This document shows positions 1 to 4,151 of a stretch of 7,149 nt of DNA, piece by piece (the stretch's first letter is position 1; every line of letters starts with the position of its first letter). The notes below the pieces were generated by a model. That model searched no databases and was not told the DNA's origin. It was given only the letters and a program-made list of their open reading frames with translations. The position numbers and the translations under genes are program-made. The stretch lies in contig CAYWXL010000127.1 in NCBI GenBank assembly GCA_964461995.1, positions 1 through 7,149 on the forward strand, written 5' to 3'. The stretch comes from JALSRK01 sp964461995. Its GTDB lineage: Bacteria > Acidobacteriota > Terriglobia > Bryobacterales > Bryobacteraceae.

Positions 1-614
1 TGCGCGAGTGGGCCGGGCTGCTGCGGTACCGCCAGATCTGGGGCGTGTTCCTGATCCGCTTCTTCTCGGATTCGATCCTGTGGTTTTACATCCAGTGGCT
101 GCCGAAGTACTTCGCCGACGAGCGCGGCTACTCGATGCAGGAGATCCGCGACAAGCTCTGGATCGTCTTCCTGCCGACGATCTTCGCGGTGATGCTGGGC
201 GGGGCCGCGTCGAGCTGGTTGATCCGGCGTGGCTGGAGCGTGGACCGCAGCCGCAAGACGGTGATGCTCATCACCGGGCTGCTGATGCTTTCGTCCATGC
301 CGGTGGGCGTGGTGGAGAGCGACCTGGTGGCGCTGTTGCTGTCGTCTACGGCGCTGCTCGCTTTCTACGCCTACTCGGTGAACACGCTCACATTGCCGGC
401 CGACCTGGTGCCGTCGCGGCTGGTGGCGAGCGTCAGCGGGCTTTCGGGCATGGGCGCCGGCATCGGGAGCGTCTGCTTCACGTACATGGTGGGGCGCGTC
501 GCCGACGCCTTCTCCTTCACGCCGGTCTTCTTCATGGTTGGCCTGCTGCCGCTGCTGTCGCTGGCGATGCTGTTCTTCGTGACCGGGCGCATCAGCCGGG
601 TAATCGAAGAGTAA
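1..614 (+). CDS. MFS transporter, ACS (hexuronate/sugar-acid) type, C-terminal half, 5' end outside window
   Basis: This is the C-terminal half of an inner-membrane permease of the major facilitator superfamily. The reading frame is already open at the left edge (first whole codon at position 3) and ends at TAA 612-614, leaving 203 visible residues. A GTG at 45 is internal and not a start. Six hydrophobic helices are visible, matching TM7-TM12 of a 12-helix carrier. A basic loop between the second and third (RRGWSVDRSRK) resembles the MFS motif-A-type loop. The stretch LPADLVPSR followed by a Gly/Ser-rich helix (SGLSGMGAGIG) is typical of the anion:cation symporter branch (ExuT, GudP, DgoT relatives), which import hexuronates, aldarates or galactonate with protons. 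The substrate cannot be fixed from this half. The gene is convergent with the kinase, with 48 bp between stop codons. The MFS call is firm; the ACS assignment is by motif memory. Confidence 0.92.
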   Translation, partial: REWAGLLRYRQIWGVFLIRFFSDSILWFYIQWLPKYFADERGYSMQEIRDKLWIVFLPTIFAVMLGGAASSWLIRRGWSVDRSRKTVMLITGLLMLSSMPVGVVESDLVALLLSSTALLAFYAYSVNTLTLPADLVPSRLVASVSGLSGMGAGIGSVCFTYMVGRVADAFSFTPVFFMVGLLPLLSLAMLFFVTGRISRVIEE

Positions 615-662
615 TGGATCGGGCCCGCCTCCGGCGCTGCGTCCGGCTTGGGATGGTTTCGC

Positions 663-2918
663 TTACCGGAAAGCTCCGATCAGGCGGCGGAAGAGTCCAC
701 GCTTTTTCTGCTGGGCGGCCTGGGCGCGGGCGACGGCGACCCGTTTCTGGATCTCTTCCGGCTCCACTTTTTCCAGCACGGCGGCCAGGGCGGGCCGATT
801 GAGCCGCCAAACGGAAAGATTGTGCTCGGCGTCGAGGGCCGCGACCAGGCGGGCGTCCTCGGAGATGGCCACCGCGATGATCTCGGCTGGCGCGGCCGCC
901 AAAGCGATTTGGGCGCTGGAGAGCGGCTCCCAGATGCTGACCGTTCGGCCTTCGGCCGCCGCCGCGATGCACCGGCCCGCCGGAGGACAGGCAAGGTCGT
1001 GCCATTTCCCCCCGGTTTCCACCGCGGCTACCGGAAGCCGCGCCGGGAGGAACCACAACCAGAAGCCGCGTTCTCCAGCCACGGCCACCAGTCCGCCCTG
1101 GGGGCGGATCTGGACCGCGGCGTTGCTGCCCGCTGGAAACGCCATCCGCAAGGGTTTGCTGCGCCGCCCGCTCCAGACGAGCAACTGGCCCGGAGTGACC
1201 GCCACTACGTGGCCGCCGCGCGGATTGTAGGCCAGAGAGAGAGCGGGCTTCCCCGGCGTCTTCCACTTCGCGCGAATCTGACGGAAGCCGGGCGGCTCGC
1301 GCCGCCACATGCGGATGCTGCGATCGTAGAAAGCGGCGACGAGAGTTCGACCCGAGGCATCCAGGGCCAGGGCGGTGACCGGCGAACTCATGGCCAGAGT
1401 GGCGATCTCCCGGCGTGCCGGTAGATCCCAAACACGGATCGCGCCGCCGAATTCGCCGCTGACCAGGCGCCGGCCGTCGCCAGAGAAGGCGACGGCTGTG
1501 ACCGGAGAGTTGGCGCTCCCCAATTCCACCATCCCGCCGCGCTCGCCGAGGGTAAAGACGTGGACTGAGGGGCCGCCGAAGACGGCGACGTGCCGGCCGC
1601 TGCGGTCGAGCACTAGCCTCTTGCCCTCCGGGGGAGCCGGCATCACGAGCTCCTGGACGAGGGCCGGCACCGGAGGCGGGGGCGGCGCCTTGGGCTCTTC
1701 CGGCGGCGCCGGCGTTGCGAGCGGTTCTGCAGCGGCGATGGACGGCCCGGTTGTTTCTCCCGTCTGAGCGGCCGCCTTCTCAGGCGTCGGCTTTGCCGGG
1801 GCCGTTACTTTCTGTGGGCGCCGGCGCGCCCGGCGCTTCGGCGGCGCTTCGGGCTCCGGTGGTGGAGGCGTCTTCTCGTAAGCGAAGTCCGGCGGCGGGA
1901 TCTCGAGCCGGACGAGCGGAGGCGGGGGGACCGGCTTGGCCTCTTTCTGCGGCCAGCGCGAAAGGCTCACCGTGGCGGTGGCGAGGATTCCCGCCACGGT
2001 GGCGGCCACGGCCGTCCAGACTTGCTTCCGGCGCCAGCGTGGCCGGGGCTTCGGGCGACGCGGCGGGGCGACGCTCACCCGCGCCGCCCGGCGGGGCACC
2101 TTTTCGAGCATGCGCCGGAACTCAGCGGCCGAGCGGAAGCGCTGCTCCGGATTCTTCCGCAGGGCAGTGAGGATCAGATCGTTGAGCAGCGGCGGGAGAT
2201 CGCGGGCATACTTCGACGGCGGCTCCGGCATCTGCTCGACGTGGGCCTTCATCAGCTCGAAGTCGCTCGCCGCAGTGAATGGCGGCCGGCCGGCGACCAT
2301 CTCGTAGAGGACCGCCCCCAAGGCGTACAGGTCCGACTGTGGGCCGACGTCACTGCGGGCCAGGATCTGCTCGGGCGAGACGTACCACAAGGAACCCAGA
2401 ACCGCCGTGGTCCGGGTGCGGGCGCCGGCTCCGGCTAGGGTCTTGGCCAATCCGAAGTCGGTCAGCTTGACGGTCGCGTCCTCAGTGACCAGGATGTTCT
2501 CCGGCTTGACATCCCGGTGGATCATGTCCCGCTCATGGGCGTAGGCAAGGCCGGAGAGCGCCTGACGCGCGATATCGAGCGCGAGATCCAGCTTTAGGGG
2601 GCCTGACTCGAGGATTTCTCTCAGATTCCGCCCCTCGACGTACTCCATGGCCATCGCCAGGCGGTCGGAGACGCGGAAAGCGTTGTAGACGGCGGCGATA
2701 TTCGGGTGCTGGAGGCTGGCCTGCAGACGAATCTCTCGAAGGAAACGCTCTTCCTCTTCTGGGGACTCAGCCCGGCCAGGATGGAGAACCTTGAGGGCCT
2801 CCACGCGCCCGGTGAGGCGATGACGCACCCGATAGACTTCGCCGGCGGCGCCGACGCCCAGCAGCGCAATGATCTCGTAGTCGCCTAGGCGCGCCCCTTT
2901 CGGCCAGGCCATAACCAT
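663..2918 (-). CDS. Transmembrane Ser/Thr protein kinase with C-terminal WD40-type propeller
   Basis: A 751-residue Hanks-type (PknB-like) kinase. Residues 14-271 form the kinase domain: glycine loop G21-x-G23-x-x-G26-x-V28, ATP lysine K43 (ALKV), helix-C glutamate E62, catalytic loop HRDVKPEN at 134-141 with D136, DFG at 154-156, SPE at 181-183 in the APE position, D196 and R260. All catalytic residues are present and it is an RD kinase, so activation through Thr168/170/171 is likely. A very basic stretch (287-298) precedes one membrane helix (about 300-319), which places the kinase in the cytoplasm. A Pro/Ala-rich, partly basic linker (about 329-420) follows. Residues 435-709 hold seven beta-propeller repeats, most ending in a d-strand such as IRVWDL, LLVWSG or VSIWEP; the first blade lacks the Trp. 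The tail is a basic amphipathic segment (about 720-751). The propeller probably senses a ligand or partner outside the cytoplasm. No clear Shine-Dalgarno precedes ATG 2918 or the in-frame ATG at 2912. The gene lies 45 bp downstream of the LysR gene on the same strand. Confidence 0.95.
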   Translation of the reverse strand: MVMAWPKGARLGDYEIIALLGVGAAGEVYRVRHRLTGRVEALKVLHPGRAESPEEEERFLREIRLQASLQHPNIAAVYNAFRVSDRLAMAMEYVEGRNLREILESGPLKLDLALDIARQALSGLAYAHERDMIHRDVKPENILVTEDATVKLTDFGLAKTLAGAGARTRTTAVLGSLWYVSPEQILARSDVGPQSDLYALGAVLYEMVAGRPPFTAASDFELMKAHVEQMPEPPSKYARDLPPLLNDLILTALRKNPEQRFRSAAEFRRMLEKVPRRAARVSVAPPRRPKPRPRWRRKQVWTAVAATVAGILATATVSLSRWPQKEAKPVPPPPLVRLEIPPPDFAYEKTPPPPEPEAPPKRRARRRPQKVTAPAKPTPEKAAAQTGETTGPSIAAAEPLATPAPPEEPKAPPPPPVPALVQELVMPAPPEGKRLVLDRSGRHVAVFGGPSVHVFTLGERGGMVELGSANSPVTAVAFSGDGRRLVSGEFGGAIRVWDLPARREIATLAMSSPVTALALDASGRTLVAAFYDRSIRMWRREPPGFRQIRAKWKTPGKPALSLAYNPRGGHVVAVTPGQLLVWSGRRSKPLRMAFPAGSNAAVQIRPQGGLVAVAGERGFWLWFLPARLPVAAVETGGKWHDLACPPAGRCIAAAAEGRTVSIWEPLSSAQIALAAAPAEIIAVAISEDARLVAALDAEHNLSVWRLNRPALAAVLEKVEPEEIQKRVAVARAQAAQQKKRGLFRRLIGAFR

Positions 2919-2963
2919 TTGATCGGCCGGGGGATCGGTTTTGCTTAGGCGGGGTGGCTAGGC

Positions 2964-3881
2964 TCAAGCGCTTGGCGACCGGGAGCCCCGCGCGGGGACG
3001 TGCGTCTGCTCCAAGAGCAGGTCAAGGAACGCACGGGTGGCCCGGTTCAGCCGCTTCCTGCGGCGGTGGATCAACCCGAGCGGGCGGCGGAGGCCGGGAG
3101 ACTTGAGAGGGATGCCGATGAGCCTTTCCTGGCTGAGGTCCTCTTGAATCGCCGGCTCCGGCAGGATGCTGACCCCGGAACCCACGGCCACCGCTTCCTT
3201 GACCATCAGCACGTTGTCGAAATGCATGACGATGCGGGGTTCGACGCCGTACTCACGGAGATAGCGCCGGATCTCGCGGGCGATGGGCAGGTCGTCATCG
3301 AAGGCGACGAAATCACGGTGGTGAAGCTCGCGGGGGTCGAGAAACGTGTTGAGGGCGAGGGGGTCTTCGGGGCGTGTGACCACGAGCATCACCTCCTTGC
3401 GCCAGGGGATGACCTCCAGCTCGCGGCTGCTCTCAGGGTAACTCACGATCCCCAGGTCGGCGGCATCGGAGAGGACGGCCTCGTAGACACGATCCGGCCG
3501 CAGGTACTCGACGGCGAGTTGGACATCGGCGAAACGGCGCTGCAGTTCCGCTTCCCACTTCGCCACCTCGGCGAGTCCCACCGAGTAGATGGAGGCTACC
3601 CGGACGATCCCCTCGACGCGGCTGCGCAGGCGCTCCAGGGCCGTGTCGAATTCCTCTTTCCGGCGCAGCACGTCGCGGCAGAATTCGTAGTAAAGACGGC
3701 CGGCTACGGTAAGCTCGATCGGGCGGCGGCTGCGGTCGATCAACGGGGTGCCGAAGAGCTTCTCCAGCTCCTGGATATGCTGGCTGGCGGCGGATTGGCT
3801 GATGCGGTTCGCCTGGGCGCCGCGGGTGATGCTGCGGCGGGCGGCGATATCGCGGAAAAGTTTCAGGTGAGAAAAGTCCAC
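2964..3881 (-). CDS. LysR-family transcriptional regulator, divergent from gltB
   Basis: Counted from GTG 3881, the protein has 305 residues, a normal LysR length. It opens with DFSHLKLFRDIA and carries a winged helix-turn-helix over about residues 2-60 (SITRGAQANRISQSAASQHI is the HTH core), then the linker helix (about 61-90). A two-lobed periplasmic-binding-protein-like effector domain follows (about 90-290), including GSGVSILP near the end. Such proteins bind DNA as tetramers and respond to a small metabolite. Three starts are possible: GTG 3938, ATG 3923 (a weak AAGGGA lies upstream) and GTG 3881. I choose 3881 because homologues begin at the DFSHLKLF sequence and because a TGTTATACT promoter element lies directly upstream, which would exclude the two earlier codons from the transcript. 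Divergence from gltB and a LysR-type palindrome between them suggest it controls gltB and itself, as GltC does in Bacillus. That role is inference; the family call is firm. Confidence 0.94.
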   Translation of the reverse strand: MDFSHLKLFRDIAARRSITRGAQANRISQSAASQHIQELEKLFGTPLIDRSRRPIELTVAGRLYYEFCRDVLRRKEEFDTALERLRSRVEGIVRVASIYSVGLAEVAKWEAELQRRFADVQLAVEYLRPDRVYEAVLSDAADLGIVSYPESSRELEVIPWRKEVMLVVTRPEDPLALNTFLDPRELHHRDFVAFDDDLPIAREIRRYLREYGVEPRIVMHFDNVLMVKEAVAVGSGVSILPEPAIQEDLSQERLIGIPLKSPGLRRPLGLIHRRRKRLNRATRAFLDLLLEQTHVPARGSRSPSA

Positions 3882-3888
3882 CGCTCCC

Positions 3889-3897
3889 AGTATAACA
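3889..3897 (-). promoter_or_regulatory. Predicted extended -10 promoter of the LysR gene
   Basis: Read on the minus strand, these bases are TGTTATACT, an extended -10 (TGT plus TATACT, at 3894-3889). No convincing -35 lies 16-18 bp upstream; the hexamer there is CTCTGT. An extended -10 can act without one. Transcription would start near 3882, at or within a base or two of GTG 3881, so the mRNA would be leaderless or nearly so. GGGAG sits only 2 nt before the GTG, which is too close for a normal ribosome binding site. Confidence 0.5.
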
Positions 3898-3911
3898 TAA
3901 GAGTGCCTTAT
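3897..3911. promoter_or_regulatory. Candidate LysR-type recognition box, ATAAG-N5-CTTAT
   Basis: A 15-bp perfect dyad, ATAAG-AGTGC-CTTAT, fits the LysR-family consensus T-N11-A (T3898 to A3910). Its centre (3904) is about 64 bp upstream of the predicted gltB transcription start (about 3968), where LysR proteins usually place their primary site. It also lies about 15-29 bp upstream of the predicted lysR start, where a bound dimer would block RNA polymerase. A degenerate partner, ATCAA-N5-CTTGC (3922-3936), touches the gltB -35 box and could be the secondary activation site; that part is weak. Confidence 0.55.
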
Positions 3912-3932
3912 ACAGAGCGGCATCAAATTCCC

Positions 3933-3961
3933 TTGCACTAATGGAGAAGGCGTGTTATACT
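3933..3961 (+). promoter_or_regulatory. Predicted sigma70-like promoter of gltB
   Basis: TTGCAC (3933-3938) and TATACT (3956-3961) are separated by exactly 17 bp, and TGT immediately before the -10 makes it an extended -10. This matches the housekeeping consensus closely (TTGACA / TATAAT, optimal spacer) and stands out in GC-rich DNA. Transcription should begin near 3967-3969, giving a leader of about 180 nt before gltB. The only gene it can serve on this strand is gltB. Confidence 0.7.
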
Positions 3962-3967
3962 GCGGGA

Positions 3968-4147
3968 AGTCACGTCCCCCCAGATGACGCGGGATGTGAC
4001 GCCCACGCGTATCCGCCCAAAGGCGTACCGGGAGTGGTTGCCCGGAAACGCTTGTTCCTGCCCCTCGGGCGGTTGTCGCGGCTACATCGGGTTGGGAGAC
4101 CCGGGCCCGGGCGCCGGAAGCACCGGTGTAGCAGACCAGGACCAGGG
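3968..4147 (+). promoter_or_regulatory. Structured 5' leader of gltB, candidate RNA regulator
   Basis: About 180 nt lie between the predicted transcription start and gltB. Hairpins found by eye: 3969-3978 with 3991-4000 (10 bp, one G-U); 4009-4011 plus 4014-4017 with 4022-4028 (7 bp, 2-nt bulge); 4028-4032 with 4041-4045 (5 bp, sharing base 4028 with the previous stem); 4058-4063 with 4067-4072 (6 bp, one G-U); 4081-4090 with 4123-4132 (10 bp, one G-U), which encloses further GC-rich short stems. The last stem ends just before the ribosome binding site of gltB, so refolding there could affect translation. No U-tract terminator is visible. I do not recognise a known riboswitch class. GC-rich DNA folds easily, so the structure is suggestive rather than proven. 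Confidence 0.4.
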
Positions 4148-4151
4148 ATGA
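3984..4151 (+). CDS. Possible 55-codon upstream ORF coupled to gltB
   Basis: ATG 3984 opens a 55-codon frame ending in TGA 4149-4151, which overlaps the first gltB start codon as ATGA, the usual arrangement for translational coupling. The peptide begins MTRDVTPTRIRPKAYREWLP, contains a Cys cluster (ACSCPSGGC, residues 23-31) and ends in a Gly/Asp/Gln-rich tail. I recognise no family. Its ATG lies in the loop of the first leader hairpin and about 16 nt from the predicted mRNA start, with no Shine-Dalgarno. About three quarters of its third codon positions are G or C, no better than ordinary coding sequence here. The gltB frame is also open through the same stretch, so an open frame alone means little. 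It may be a leader peptide, or it may be chance. Confidence 0.2.
   Translation: MTRDVTPTRIRPKAYREWLPGNACSCPSGGCRGYIGLGDPGPGAGSTGVADQDQG
4138..4141 (+). promoter_or_regulatory. Ribosome binding site of gltB
   Basis: AGGA lies 6 nt before ATG 4148 and 9 nt before the adjacent in-frame ATG 4151. It sits in a short tandem repeat ACCAGG-ACCAGG (4135-4146). The match to the anti-Shine-Dalgarno is modest but is the best available, and it supports a start at one of the twin ATGs rather than at the upstream in-frame GTG 4034 or TTG codons. Confidence 0.5.

Noticed and set aside
615..662. A possible bidirectional terminator between the convergent transporter and kinase genes.
   Set aside because: Only a 4-bp CCGG/CCGG pairing (631-634 with 643-646) was found and there is no T-run on either side. 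TCCGGC occurs here as a direct repeat, not an inverted one.
8..802. A 264-codon plus-strand frame over the transporter and the transporter-kinase junction.
   Set aside because: It overlaps the transporter in another frame, runs across two real stop codons of neighbouring genes, and is Arg/Gly/Ala-rich without membrane helices.
592..1431. Open frames on both strands (592-1431 minus, 648-1424 plus) over the propeller part of the kinase gene.
   Set aside because: Both are Arg/Gly/Pro-rich shadows of the kinase frame, which has conserved WD40-type repeats throughout this stretch.
3000..3941. A 313-codon plus-strand frame opposite the LysR gene.
   Set aside because: The LysR protein on the minus strand is unmistakable over its full length; the plus frame has no family features.
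4034..4147. An earlier start for gltB, since its frame stays open through the leader (GTG 4034, TTG 4052, TTG 4073).
   Set aside because: These starts would give propeptides of about 60 or more residues before the catalytic Cys, longer than the usual 35-45, and the ribosome binding site favours the twin ATGs.
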